A DNA stretch of 64,000 nt from Rhodococcus globerulus NBRC 14531 (GCF_001894805.1 NZ_BCWX01000001.1:1550001-1614000), one strand, 5' to 3'. Positions 29,522-37,556 are shown, counted from the stretch's first letter. Made by a program: numbers and translations. The notes: generated from the letters alone by a model not told the origin.

Positions 29522-30259
29522 TCAGTGCGTGTCACTCTTTGCCGATTGTGGACTCTTCGGTGCCTGCGAGACGGGTGCGCGATTGCGCACCATCCAGGCC
29601 ATCGCACCGACGATAATCGCGACACCGAGTGTGAGGCCGGCCATGATGCCTGCCCATCCCGCAAAGCTGCGGGTACTCGGATCGGCGTAGTTCACTTCTG
29701 CGCGCACAGTCGATACCTCGCCGGCCGGCAGAGTCCACGAGACCCGGGAATCGCCGTCTCGGTTGCCGTTCGTCGTGGAGATGCGTGCCGGGAAGGCGAT
29801 GCTGAATTGGATGTCGGAGCCCTGGGCGGGCAGGGCTTTGAGGTCGGCCTTTCCATCCAACGCGACGGTGTCGCCACTGCGCTGAAGGGTGAGCTGGAAC
29901 GAACCGGCGCCTTCGTCCGTCATGGCAGCCAGTTGCGAGACGTCACCGAAGCTGAGATCCCAGAAGAACACCTGTGATCCGACGTAGCCGTCCTTCTTGT
30001 ATTCCTGAACCCGGATGTTCTCCGCGAGCGACGTCGGCGGTACCAGTTGTGGCCCGGGATCGGCTTCGTTCTCCGGAATCACGGCCGCGACGATCTGCCC
30101 TGACACGCGATCATCGGCCGAGACACCCATCGAGACCTGGACCCGTAGGCAGCCGGCGAGCAGCGGCACCAGCATCAGTACGAGAGCCGTCGTGGCAAGG
30201 AGTTGCTTGCGACGTCGCGGCCGCGTGGTGTCATCCGTGGACTGTTGCACAGTCGTCAT
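29522..30259 (-). CDS. lppM: Lipoprotein LppM
   Basis: The 245-residue precursor has a basic N-terminus, a hydrophobic segment and a lipobox ending LLAGC (Cys about 37), so it is a lipid-anchored envelope protein. The mature part is beta-rich (VSMGVSADDRVSGQIVAAVIPE) with a C-terminal membrane helix (AGIMAGLTLGVAIIVGAMAWMV) and a polar tail. This matches Rv2171/LppM, including its placement after the MptA-IdsA2 region. In mycobacteria LppM has been linked to host interaction and lipid trafficking; here a mannolipid-related role is only suggested by context. Confidence 0.9.
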   Translation of the reverse strand: MTTVQQSTDDTTRPRRRKQLLATTALVLMLVPLLAGCLRVQVSMGVSADDRVSGQIVAAVIPENEADPGPQLVPPTSLAENIRVQEYKKDGYVGSQVFFWDLSFGDVSQLAAMTDEGAGSFQLTLQRSGDTVALDGKADLKALPAQGSDIQFSIAFPARISTTNGNRDGDSRVSWTLPAGEVSTVRAEVNYADPSTRSFAGWAGIMAGLTLGVAIIVGAMAWMVRNRAPVSQAPKSPQSAKSDTH

Positions 30260-30282
30260 CGTGCCAGCCGCTGCATCGGTAG

Positions 30283-31107
30283 TCAGCTACGAGGGGGTGT
30301 GTCGGCGTGGGAAGTCCGAGACCGGGCGAACGCAACGCCGAAGGTGGCAAGAAGCCAGACCCCGAGAATTCCCATCACGACAAACCCGTACATCGCCGAG
30401 TAGCGCAGCTCGGGTGCACTGAGGAACACGGCGTGCGCCAGGGCAGAACCGAGCCACGTCCACAGAAACAGGCCGTAGGGAACGGCGTCGGAGACCGTCG
30501 GCTTTTCGTATCGACTCGCGATCGCTTCCATGATCGATGCCATGATCAGACCGATCGCGATCCACCCCGCGTAGTTTGTCAGGGGAATGTGAGCGATGCC
30601 GGAAAGTCCCGCGTTGTCGACACACCATGCCCATTGATCGTCGGCCACCATCTGTGGATCGAGATACAGATCCCAGCCGACCAGCCCTGTGACTGTGAGC
30701 GCGACGCGGCCGATTCGCCGTGAGGCCGGCGTGAACCGCCGAACCAGGCGAGTGGCCACACACCAGATCGGATAGAAGCCAGCAGTCCAGGCGAACGGCA
30801 CGATCAGCGGCACACCGGACAACGCCGGACCGAGTCCGTCGACGCTGTACCCGTAACAGCCGTACGGCATTCCTGTGGCGGTACCCACTATCTCCGACGT
30901 TAGCCCGATCCCCGCGGTGACTGCGATCAGCGCGGCGGTCCACACAACGCCACGGTTGATCGCCGCGTGGCTGATTGACGCGGCGGCCAGTAAACCCACC
31001 ACGGCGATCGTCACGGCATCGCGAGAGCTGCCGTCCACCAACGGATACACGATCTGCGCGCCGATCGCTGCTAACGCCAGAATCAGCGGAACACGTTGGC
31101 GGATCAC
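30283..31107 (-). CDS. CruF-like carotenoid biosynthesis membrane protein
   Basis: The 274-residue, strongly hydrophobic protein has about seven membrane segments and the family pattern EIVGTATGMPYGCYGYS, DLYLDPQMV and WAWCVDNAGLSGIAHIPLTNYAGW. These match the CruF/DUF422 family, whose cyanobacterial members hydrate the psi end of gamma-carotene (1'-hydroxylation). The start is GTG at 31107, overlapping the stop of the crtO-like gene by GTGA, so the genes are translationally coupled. It is the last gene of a minus-strand operon GNAT-crtO-cruF. The exact reaction in this organism is inferred. Confidence 0.85.
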   Translation of the reverse strand: MIRQRVPLILALAAIGAQIVYPLVDGSSRDAVTIAVVGLLAAASISHAAINRGVVWTAALIAVTAGIGLTSEIVGTATGMPYGCYGYSVDGLGPALSGVPLIVPFAWTAGFYPIWCVATRLVRRFTPASRRIGRVALTVTGLVGWDLYLDPQMVADDQWAWCVDNAGLSGIAHIPLTNYAGWIAIGLIMASIMEAIASRYEKPTVSDAVPYGLFLWTWLGSALAHAVFLSAPELRYSAMYGFVVMGILGVWLLATFGVAFARSRTSHADTPPRS

Positions 31108-32693
31108 GTCCTTCGACGTATCCGGCGCAGCAACGACGTGCCGCGCCGCTCGGACAGTGCAATGCGCGCAGCGCTGCGCCCACTCGCTCCGGACACACCA
31201 CCGCCGGGGTGCGTCGACGCGCCGGTGAGGTAGAGGCCCTCTGCGCCGGGGACGCGGTGCGCTGACAACTCGGGCAGTGGGCGCCACATCATCATCTGAT
31301 CGAGGGACATCTCGACGTGCATGACGTTGCCGCCGATCAACCCCATCTCGGACTCGATGTCGCGCGGAGTCTGGATGTGCCGGTGGCGGATGCTGTCGGT
31401 GAAGCCGGGCGCCGACGCCTCCATCTCGGCGACCACGCGATCGGCTTCGGACTCGGCGAGCGACGCCCAGTCCCGGTCCGCGCTCAGTCGATACGGCTGC
31501 CACTGTGACCACAAAGTCACTTGATGCTCGTTCGGGGGAGCGATACTCGGATCGATCCCACTGAAACTCATGCCGAGAACCGCGGGGCGCGGGGGAAGTT
31601 CGCCGCCGAGAGCTGCTCCGTGAGCAGTCCGTAGGTGTGCGCGATCGGACACCAGAAGTTGCAGGCCGGACGTGCTCTCGGCAATCGACGCAGACGGGTA
31701 CCGCGGAAGCGCCGATGTTGCCAATCGCAGGACCATGCCGATTCCCGGGCCGACGCGGATCCGCCGACGCCACCGATCCAGTGTGGCTGCGTCGAAGCCT
31801 CCGTTGCCCAGTAGATCCAACGTCGTCAAGATGTGGCAGCCGGCGATGACGGTGCGAGCCCGAACCTGGTGTCCACCGGCAGTTCTCACGGTCCAGTGAT
31901 CGCCGTCGCGGGTCAGCGACGTCACGGCGTCGCCGAGGTCGACGGTGGCTCCGTCCATCTTCAGCCTCGAGATGAGGGCGGCGCTGAGTGCGCCGCTGCC
32001 CCCAACGGCGCGCCCCGGCGGCAGAACGTGCATGAGCGCGGCAAAACCAACCATCGGCGCGGTGCCCGGCTCCGACATCGGTGGTCCTGATTGCGCTCCG
32101 AACCAGGCGAGTGCGGCTTTGAGTGGTTCGCTGTCGAAGTACTCGTCCAGGAGCGCGTCACCGGTCGCGAGGAACTGGCGCGCGAGATCGCTCCCGCCGC
32201 TCCCGGTGTCGAGGCCCCAGAACGACGACAGCAGATTGGGTCCGGTGGGTGGGGTGGAAAATGCCCGCATCACCCGCGCGCTGCGCTCCGACCAGATATT
32301 CACGAACCTGCGGTAGGCGTCGGCATCACGTGTGCCACATGCTTGTTCGATCGATCGGCAGGTCGCGTCGAGGTCGCGGTGGAACACGATTCCCGGGCAA
32401 TCCGAACCTGCGGGAGGTGGTGCGTACGCCCAGGGATCGCAATCGATGTACCGAAGTCCGTGGGCCGCAAGCCCGAGTTCCTCGATGATTCCGGTGTGCC
32501 GAATCATGATGTGCGCGGACGAACCACGATCGACTTTGTGTCCCGGAAATCGTTCGATCGTCGAGACGGCCCCGCCGGGGACGGTGTCTTTCTCGAGCAC
32601 CTGGACCGACCAGCCTTCGCGTGCGAGGTAGGCCGCCGAGACCAGCGCGTTGTGCCCGGCGCCGACAACTACTGCGTCGAGAATCGCGGTCAC
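31104..32693 (-). CDS. crtO: CrtO-type beta-carotene ketolase/phytoene desaturase-like flavoprotein
   Basis: The 529-residue protein is a FAD-dependent carotenoid oxidoreductase. It starts VTAILDAVVVGAGHNALVSA, a dinucleotide-binding fold with GAGHNAL, and ends in the C-terminal FAD motif GLYLTGASTHPGGGVSGASG. Similar length and features are known for the R. erythropolis CrtO ketolase, which makes keto-carotenoids. The GTG at 32693 overlaps the stop of the GNAT gene (GTGA), and its stop overlaps cruF, so the operon is tightly coupled. Phytoene-desaturase activity is the alternative call. Confidence 0.85.
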   Translation of the reverse strand: MTAILDAVVVGAGHNALVSAAYLAREGWSVQVLEKDTVPGGAVSTIERFPGHKVDRGSSAHIMIRHTGIIEELGLAAHGLRYIDCDPWAYAPPPAGSDCPGIVFHRDLDATCRSIEQACGTRDADAYRRFVNIWSERSARVMRAFSTPPTGPNLLSSFWGLDTGSGGSDLARQFLATGDALLDEYFDSEPLKAALAWFGAQSGPPMSEPGTAPMVGFAALMHVLPPGRAVGGSGALSAALISRLKMDGATVDLGDAVTSLTRDGDHWTVRTAGGHQVRARTVIAGCHILTTLDLLGNGGFDAATLDRWRRRIRVGPGIGMVLRLATSALPRYPSASIAESTSGLQLLVSDRAHLRTAHGAALGGELPPRPAVLGMSFSGIDPSIAPPNEHQVTLWSQWQPYRLSADRDWASLAESEADRVVAEMEASAPGFTDSIRHRHIQTPRDIESEMGLIGGNVMHVEMSLDQMMMWRPLPELSAHRVPGAEGLYLTGASTHPGGGVSGASGRSAARIALSERRGTSLLRRIRRRT

Positions 32694-33331
32694 AGCGGCA
32701 ATCCTCGTCCGAGCACGGCAAACGGTCGACTGTCTCCGGCAAAGCGGAATCGCCTGAGCACGTCCTGAAATCCCAGTCGCCGATACAACCGCCACGCGCG
32801 GTTGTCCTCGTCGTACACCTCGGGAGTGGACAGGAGGACGGAGCGCTCCGTCCGATCTCGCAAGAGATGCCGAAGCAGGGATTCACCCAGGCGATGTCCC
32901 TGGCCACTGGGATGGACGTGGAGTTCGGTCAGTTCGAAGTAATCGTCGAGAATGGCCGAGATCTCGGACTGCGGCCGACCGCTGCGACGTAATCCGTGCA
33001 GCACCTGTTGGTGCCACCACTGGTCCGAACTTCCGCGATAGCCGTAGGCGATTCCGATCAGTGGAGCAGAAGTGTCTACAGGAGCAACAGAGTTTTCCGG
33101 AGCAACAGAGTTCGCAGTGGGTTCTCGTCCGGCACAGGCGCCGACGGCTTTCCATCCCGGCCTGGTCGAGTGCTCCGTCCACATCGGCGCGCGGTGGAAC
33201 TCGGTGCCACGTGGATAGTCCATCGCGGTGACGTACACGGACAGTGCCTCGTGCAGTCGATTCGCGAATTCCTCGCGGTCGAGGTCGACCGTGTACGGAG
33301 TCCAGGCGATCTGCGGGTCGACTGGTCTCAC
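32690..33331 (-). CDS. GNAT-family acetyltransferase (Rv2170-like)
   Basis: The 213-residue protein has a C-terminal GNAT core: FELTELHVHPSGQGHRLGESLLRHLL, with GQGHRLG as the acetyl-CoA loop, then WRLYRRLGFQDVLRRF. It resembles mycobacterial Rv2170, an N-acetyltransferase. The linker contains a near-repeat, NSVAPENSVAPVD, encoded by an 18-bp direct repeat near 33085-33115. The start is GTG at 33331 with a purine-rich AGAGAAGAG directly upstream. It is the first gene of the coupled GNAT-crtO-cruF operon and divergent from the HEPN gene. The substrate is unknown. Confidence 0.85.
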   Translation of the reverse strand: MRPVDPQIAWTPYTVDLDREEFANRLHEALSVYVTAMDYPRGTEFHRAPMWTEHSTRPGWKAVGACAGREPTANSVAPENSVAPVDTSAPLIGIAYGYRGSSDQWWHQQVLHGLRRSGRPQSEISAILDDYFELTELHVHPSGQGHRLGESLLRHLLRDRTERSVLLSTPEVYDEDNRAWRLYRRLGFQDVLRRFRFAGDSRPFAVLGRGLPL

Positions 33332-33339
33332 CTCTTCTC

Positions 33340-33370
33340 TTGACTACTTGTCGGTGGGTGCAGTTATATT
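33340..33370 (+). promoter_or_regulatory. Promoter of the HEPN-like gene (TTGACT, 19 bp, TATATT)
   Basis: TTGACT at 33340-33345 and TATATT at 33365-33370 resemble a sigma-A promoter. On the opposite strand the same AT-rich stretch offers TATAAC, a possible -10 for the divergent GNAT operon. A LexA-type box begins eight bases after TATATT. Confidence 0.6.
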
Positions 33371-33377
33371 GAATAGG

Positions 33378-33393
33378 TCGAACGAATGTTCGA
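33378..33393. promoter_or_regulatory. Perfect actinobacterial SOS (LexA) box
   Basis: TCGAACGAATGTTCGA is an exact match to the mycobacterial/actinobacterial LexA operator TCGAAC-N4-GTTCGA. It lies just downstream of the plus-strand -10 and 47 bases upstream of the GTG of the minus-strand GNAT-crtO-cruF operon. LexA bound here could block both promoters. Confidence 0.85.
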
Positions 33394-33423
33394 TAAGGGT
33401 GATCTGGAAATGACACCCGAGGT

Positions 33424-33453
33424 GGGGATGCCCGAAGGGAAGCGGGCATCCCC
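33424..33453 (+). repeat. Perfect 10-bp hairpin in the 5' leader of the HEPN gene
   Basis: GGGGATGCCC at 33424-33433 pairs with GGGCATCCCC at 33444-33453 across a 10-base loop. It lies in the leader between the SOS box and the ATG at 33513. It has no T-run, so it may fold in the mRNA without terminating it. Confidence 0.8.
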
Positions 33454-33512
33454 GCCGCACCAGATTTCGATCCTTGTGAATGCAATCCCCTTTGGCGCGG
33501 GAGGTGCCCCGG

Positions 33513-34070
33513 ATGTCCGATCGAGCGAAGTCCGAAAGAACACCGAAGTCCGAAAGGGCGCTGCCGGCGGAACTGGCGTGCCCCTCGCGGTCGGCGCTGT
33601 CACGGCTCCCGAAGTCAGCGAAAATGCCGGGGCGAGTGGCGCGATCGTCCCCCGCCGAGTTCTCCGGAAGTGGGTCCGCAGGCGGACTCGCGTGGAATCT
33701 GTTGGGGAAGGCCGATTCATTGTTGGCGGAGTCCGTCGGAGCAGGAGACGCGTCAGAACGCTTTCGATGCGCCTATCTGGCAGCGTTGCGCGGCGCTGGA
33801 GCAGTTCTGGCTGTGGGTGCGACGGGAAGTGGACGGCGTAAGAAGAGCGGGAACGCATGGACCCGGTTGGACGCGGACGCACCCACTTTCGGCGCGTGGT
33901 CGAGTTACTTCGCCGGCTGGTCGAACACCCGGGCGGCGGTGGAAACAGGCATGCAGGTGGATCTCAGCGACGCTGATGCCGATGGATTTTCTGTCGAAGT
34001 AGGCCGATTTCTGACTGCGGTCGAAGATTTTGTCGGTCAGGCTCGTCGAATCGACCTGAGAGCATCCTGA
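33513..34070 (+). CDS. HEPN-like protein (SAV_6107 type), SOS-box gene
   Basis: The 185-residue product has a variable Ser/Lys/Arg-rich N-terminus of about 60 residues. A helical domain follows, GKADSLLAESVGAGDASERFRCAYLAALRGAGAVLAV and WSSYFAGWSNTRAAVETGM (split here for brevity), resembling the SAV_6107-type HEPN family. No RX4-6H nuclease motif is visible, so it is probably a non-catalytic HEPN. GGGAGG lies about 8 bases before the ATG at 33513. A perfect LexA box lies 120 bases upstream. Up to about 33660 another frame, from 33386 or 33410, has equal codon quality, so the N-terminus is uncertain. Confidence 0.65.
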   Translation: MSDRAKSERTPKSERALPAELACPSRSALSRLPKSAKMPGRVARSSPAEFSGSGSAGGLAWNLLGKADSLLAESVGAGDASERFRCAYLAALRGAGAVLAVGATGSGRRKKSGNAWTRLDADAPTFGAWSSYFAGWSNTRAAVETGMQVDLSDADADGFSVEVGRFLTAVEDFVGQARRIDLRAS

Positions 34071-34220
34071 AATTTTTGATGTCTGAGATGGCCGAATTCA
34101 GAGAAAATGCAGGTTCTGTGGCCTGATGGGGCCTGATTTACGGTTCGGCCGGGCAAATACGTACGCTTGTGGCATAACTCGTACCCAGAGTTGGTGGTCC
34201 GCGACCTAAACTGCTCGTAG

Positions 34221-34226
34221 TATAAA
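34221..34226 (+). promoter_or_regulatory. Possible -10 element TATAAA for the DUF3040 gene
   Basis: TATAAA lies about 83 bases before the GTG at 34309. No good -35 is seen. The leader contains an inverted repeat GGTAGTC/GACTACC (about 34232-34255) and a second, CCACCTCAC/GTGGGGTGG (about 34257-34277). Confidence 0.35.
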
Positions 34227-34308
34227 AAGCAGGTAGTCGTTCACGTTGACTACCCGCCACCTCACACCGTGGGGTGGTTGCCTAACTTCCAGTGCCGGGG
34301 GAGGTACC

Positions 34309-34755
34309 GTGCCACTCTCCGAGCACGAGCAGCGCATGCTCGATCAGATCGAGAGCGCTCTCTATGCCGAAGACCCCAAGTTCGCCTCCAATGTGAGGGG
34401 CGGCCGTATGAGGGCGCCGTCGAGTAGACGGCGTTTTCAAGCTGCGGCGCTCTTTGTTGTGGGCTTGATCCTGTTGATTGCAGGCCTTCAAGTCCTCAAA
34501 CTGGGCTCATTTCCGATTCTCAGCTTGGTCGGGTTCCTGTGTATGTTCGGCGCCGGCGTCATGCTCTTGTGGGGCGGCGGTCGACGGACTGGGACACCAA
34601 CTGCGGACGGCGCTCAGGCCGGTGAACACCAGTCCGGGCCTCCAGGCGCGGGTGGGTCGAGCGGCGGCCGAGGGCATTCACGCGGTCGACGATCAGGTGG
34701 GGGATTCTCTTCCCGAATGGAAGATCGATTCCGTCGCCGGTTCGAGCAGGACTAG
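34309..34755 (+). CDS. DUF3040 membrane protein (Rv2169c-like)
   Basis: The 148-residue protein begins VPLSEHEQRMLDQIESALYAEDPKFAS, the DUF3040 signature, followed by two membrane helices (AALFVVGLILLIAGLQVL and FPILSLVGFLCMFGAGVML). The tail is Gly/Arg/Ser-rich. The GTG at 34309 has GGGGGAGG about 5 bases upstream. A DUF3040 protein next to the mraZ cluster is typical of actinobacteria. The function is unknown; the place suggests an envelope or division role. Confidence 0.9.
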   Translation: MPLSEHEQRMLDQIESALYAEDPKFASNVRGGRMRAPSSRRRFQAAALFVVGLILLIAGLQVLKLGSFPILSLVGFLCMFGAGVMLLWGGGRRTGTPTADGAQAGEHQSGPPGAGGSSGGRGHSRGRRSGGGFSSRMEDRFRRRFEQD

Positions 34756-34886
34756 CTCTGACGCAAGCTGATGATCCCGTCGGCCAGTTCGGCGGGAGAG
34801 TCACGGTGGTCAATTTCACCTGAATTGTTCCACCTGTGCGGGTGGCGCGTGCGCCCTCGCAAGCGACATAACTCATAACAAAACAT

Positions 34887-34917
34887 GACGGTCGGCAACC
34901 ACTGGTTGCCGGCCGTC
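34887..34917 (+). terminator. Intrinsic terminator after the DUF3040 gene
   Basis: A 15-bp stem pairs 34887-34901 (GACGGTCGGCAACCA) with 34903-34917 through one G-U pair. The T-run is poor (TGTCGCG). The interval 34756-35287 holds no gene; it contains this hairpin, a palindrome and the mraZ control region. Confidence 0.7.
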
Positions 34918-34930
34918 TGTCGCGTTACCG

Positions 34931-34946
34931 GGGGACCATGGTCCCC
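34931..34946. repeat. Perfect 16-bp palindrome GGGGACCATGGTCCCC
   Basis: The palindrome lies in the intergenic region before mraZ. It could be a dimeric repressor site or a small hairpin. I do not recognise it as a known operator. Confidence 0.8.
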
Positions 34947-35112
34947 TCCACTTTCCTCCCCTGCTATGGGTAGTTCCGGCGTAAAGATGGGCGCATGGGG
35001 CTGCGGCAATCCGCCGTACTCGTTGAGCTGGACTTATAGGTCGAATGTGGGCATGTGTGACGTAGGGCGGAGCACGTCGGTGATGTGCGTGGGGACACTG
35101 CTGACGAAAATT

Positions 35113-35127
35113 CCCCAACTTTCCCCA
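35113..35127 (-). promoter_or_regulatory. Opposite-strand pair of MraZ-like repeats
   Basis: Read on the minus strand, TGGGG occurs at 35127-35123 and 35117-35113, exactly 10 bases apart. This is the TGGGN-N5 periodicity of MraZ sites, in reverse orientation to the main set and 64 bases upstream of it. Confidence 0.5.
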
Positions 35128-35190
35128 CCTGCTTTGAGCTGCTAATACTCAGCAAATCAGCCCGGTTAGTGCCCGGTAGCTCCTTGTGTG

Positions 35191-35215
35191 TGGGGGAAAG
35201 TGGGGTACTGTGGGT
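35191..35215 (+). promoter_or_regulatory. MraZ-binding repeats (TGGGN-N5) x3 upstream of mraZ
   Basis: TGGGG at 35191, TGGGG at 35201 and TGGGT at 35211 occur with exact 10-base spacing. This matches the direct repeats by which MraZ binds its own promoter in other bacteria. They lie about 75 bases before the mraZ start, so autoregulation of the whole dcw cluster is likely. Confidence 0.8.
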
Positions 35216-35287
35216 GCGGGCGGAGAGCTTGAAGCCGTATTTCGCCCAAACGGGAGGGTTTCGGCGAAAGCTCGCAGGAGGTGTCGA

Positions 35288-35719
35288 GTGTTCCTCGGAA
35301 CCTTCACGCCGAAGCTCGACGACAAAGGCCGGCTCACCTTGCCGGCCAAGTTCCGAGAAGAGTTGTCAGGAGGGTTGATGATCACCAAGAGTCAGGATCA
35401 CAGCCTTGCTGTCTATCCCCGGGACGAGTTCGTCAAGCTGGCTCGTAAAGCAGCGGCAGCTCCACGTAATGATCCGGCCGCACGAGCGTATGTTCGCGCT
35501 CTGGCAGCCGGCACGGATGAACAGCACGCCGATGCCCAGGGGCGAATCACCCTCTCGGCTGATCATCGGCGTTACGCAAACCTCTCCAAGGAATGCGTAG
35601 TGACCGGGTCTGTCGACTACCTCGAAATCTGGGATCTCGAAGCCTGGGAGAGGTATCTCGGAGACAACGAAGAGGACTATTCCCAAGCAATTGGCGAATC
35701 TCTCAGCGAGATCGTCTAG
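35288..35719 (+). CDS. mraZ: Transcriptional regulator MraZ
   Basis: MraZ is the DNA-binding regulator at the head of the dcw cluster. The 143-residue protein has two AbrB-like MraZ folds: [21 protein letters not shown] at the start, and [23 protein letters not shown] sequence in the second half (seen as [14 protein letters not shown]). DKGR and DAQGR are the conserved DXXGR motifs. The GTG at 35288 has AGGAGG six bases upstream, which rules out the longer frame from 35186. Three TGGGN repeats precede it. Confidence 0.96.
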   Translation: MFLGTFTPKLDDKGRLTLPAKFREELSGGLMITKSQDHSLAVYPRDEFVKLARKAAAAPRNDPAARAYVRALAAGTDEQHADAQGRITLSADHRRYANLSKECVVTGSVDYLEIWDLEAWERYLGDNEEDYSQAIGESLSEIV

Positions 35720-35877
35720 GCGGATAGTTTGTGGCGAATGCCACGAGGCCTCTGCCCGGAAAGACCCTGACGCACTTCCCCAGCGCCAGGTTCTCCTTCG
35801 GGCAGGGACCTCGGAGCATTCGCCCGTTCGAGCAGTCATTCTTCATCGGAATCATGAAAGTAGGAGCCGGAGCACAC

Positions 35878-36891
35878 ATGGTTGATCGCGAGGTGAACGA
35901 ACCCTCGGACACCGACGGCTTCGCGCACGTTCCTGTTCTTCTGCACCGCGCAGACGACCTCCTCGGTCCCGCTATCACTGCGGTCGGTGACGGCGGCGCC
36001 GGCGCTGTCATGATCGACGCGACACTCGGCCTGGGTGGGCATTCCGAGTTCTTCCTCGGAAAGTACCCGGGACTGCACCTCATCGGTCTCGATCGCGACA
36101 CCAATGCGCTGGCAATCGCGTCGGAGCGTCTTGCTCCCTTCGCCGACCGAACGACGTTCGTACACACCACCTATGACGGCATCGAAGACGCGCTCGAGCA
36201 GGCTGACCTGCCGACGACGGAGTCGGTTCATGCGATTCTCTTCGACCTCGGTGTTTCCTCGATGCAGTTGGACGAAGCTGATCGTGGTTTTGCGTATTCG
36301 ATAGACGCACCGTTGGACATGCGGATGGACCAGACCGTCGGGCTCACCGCGGCCGAGGTTCTCAATACCTACAGTCACGGCGATCTCGCCCGAATTCTGA
36401 GTACGTACGGCGAAGAGCGTTTTGCGGGAAAGATTGCGTCCGAGATACTTCGGCAGCGCGAGAAGGAGCCGTTCACCACCAGCGCCGCTCTGGTCGAACT
36501 GTTATATCGGACCATCCCTGCGGCCACCCGTCGCACCGGCGGGCATCCGGCAAAGCGCACGTTCCAAGCTCTGCGGATCGAGGTAAACGCCGAATTGGAT
36601 TCCTTGCGTGCCGCAGTACCGGCAGGACTGGACGCCCTCGCAGTTGGCGGCCGAGTTGTCTTCATGTCGTACCAGTCGCTCGAGGATCGAGTTGTCAAGG
36701 CAGAGTTGGTTCCTCGCTCCAAGTCGACCAGCCCTGAGGGGCTTCCGGTCGAGCTACCCGGCATGGGCCCGGAGTTCAAGATCCTCACCCGGGGTGCCGA
36801 GCGAGCTTCGGAGCAGGAAATCGAGGAGAACCCACGAGCAGCTCCGGTGCGCTTGCGTGCCGCTGAACGCATTGCCAGGAGGCGGGCATGA
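35878..36891 (+). CDS. rsmH: 16S rRNA (cytosine-1402-N4)-methyltransferase RsmH
   Basis: RsmH (MraW) methylates N4 of C1402 in the 30S P site using S-adenosylmethionine. The 337-residue protein has [15 protein letters not shown], the AdoMet loop [14 protein letters not shown], then [20 protein letters not shown] and PLDMRMD, and the C-terminal [14 protein letters not shown]. The ATG at 35878 has GGAG upstream at a usual distance. A frame from GTG 35731 would add 49 residues, as in some actinobacterial annotations, but lacks a good ribosome site. It overlaps ftsL by ATGA. Confidence 0.93.
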   Translation: MVDREVNEPSDTDGFAHVPVLLHRADDLLGPAITAVGDGGAGAVMIDATLGLGGHSEFFLGKYPGLHLIGLDRDTNALAIASERLAPFADRTTFVHTTYDGIEDALEQADLPTTESVHAILFDLGVSSMQLDEADRGFAYSIDAPLDMRMDQTVGLTAAEVLNTYSHGDLARILSTYGEERFAGKIASEILRQREKEPFTTSAALVELLYRTIPAATRRTGGHPAKRTFQALRIEVNAELDSLRAAVPAGLDALAVGGRVVFMSYQSLEDRVVKAELVPRSKSTSPEGLPVELPGMGPEFKILTRGAERASEQEIEENPRAAPVRLRAAERIARRRA

Positions 36892-37556
36892 CGAAGCAGA
36901 GCACCACCGGGGACGAATCTTCACGTAAGCGCCGTTCGGGTGCGGCGCAGCGTGCGTACGAAAAGCGAACGGCTCGGGCACTCGGGCACAGCGGGGTGGG
37001 TGCCAGTGGCACCGCACTCTCTCGAGGCGGCGAGTTCAAGGCCCGAATTCCGTTTGTAGTCTCCATCATCGGGCTGTTCTCCATCGGACTTGCCGTGACG
37101 TTGCTCCTGACGACCCGGTCCGCCGAGGACTCGTATCAACTCAGCGATGCCCGTGAGTTCAATCAGTCTTTGGTGGAGCAGAAGGCTGCTCTCGAGCGCG
37201 ATTTCCAGTCGCGTAACTCCGCACCGGAGCTTGCCAATCAGGCGAGCGCGCTCGGCATGGTTCCGGCCAAGGATCCGGCCCGCCTTGTTGTCCACCCGGA
37301 CGGTAGCGTCGAGGTGGTCGGTACACCGGCGCCGGCGAGTGCCGAACCGTTGCCGCCGCTCGACGCACCTGTCGTGGCGTCGCCGCCCCGGGTGGCAACC
37401 ACCGCACCTTCGGCGCCCCCGGCTGCGCGGACGACTGCGCCGGCTCCACTCAACCCGCAAAACCTCGCTCAGAGTGAGCAATTGATCCCCGTCACGTCCG
37501 CTCCTCCGTCCCCGACCACGACGGTGGTGCCGTCTCCGACTGAGGACCGTCGGTGA
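36888..37556 (+). CDS. FtsL-like divisome membrane protein (Rv2164c-like)
   Basis: The 222-residue bitopic protein has a basic cytoplasmic N-terminus (about 1-50), one membrane helix ([21 protein letters not shown]), a short coiled-coil segment ([19 protein letters not shown]) and a Pro/Ala/Thr-rich tail. This is the layout of actinobacterial FtsL/Rv2164c, which joins FtsQ and PbpB in the divisome. It overlaps rsmH (ATGA) and pbpB (GTGA). The low-complexity tail from about residue 145 probably spans the wall. Confidence 0.88.
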   Translation: MTKQSTTGDESSRKRRSGAAQRAYEKRTARALGHSGVGASGTALSRGGEFKARIPFVVSIIGLFSIGLAVTLLLTTRSAEDSYQLSDAREFNQSLVEQKAALERDFQSRNSAPELANQASALGMVPAKDPARLVVHPDGSVEVVGTPAPASAEPLPPLDAPVVASPPRVATTAPSAPPAARTTAPAPLNPQNLAQSEQLIPVTSAPPSPTTTVVPSPTEDRR

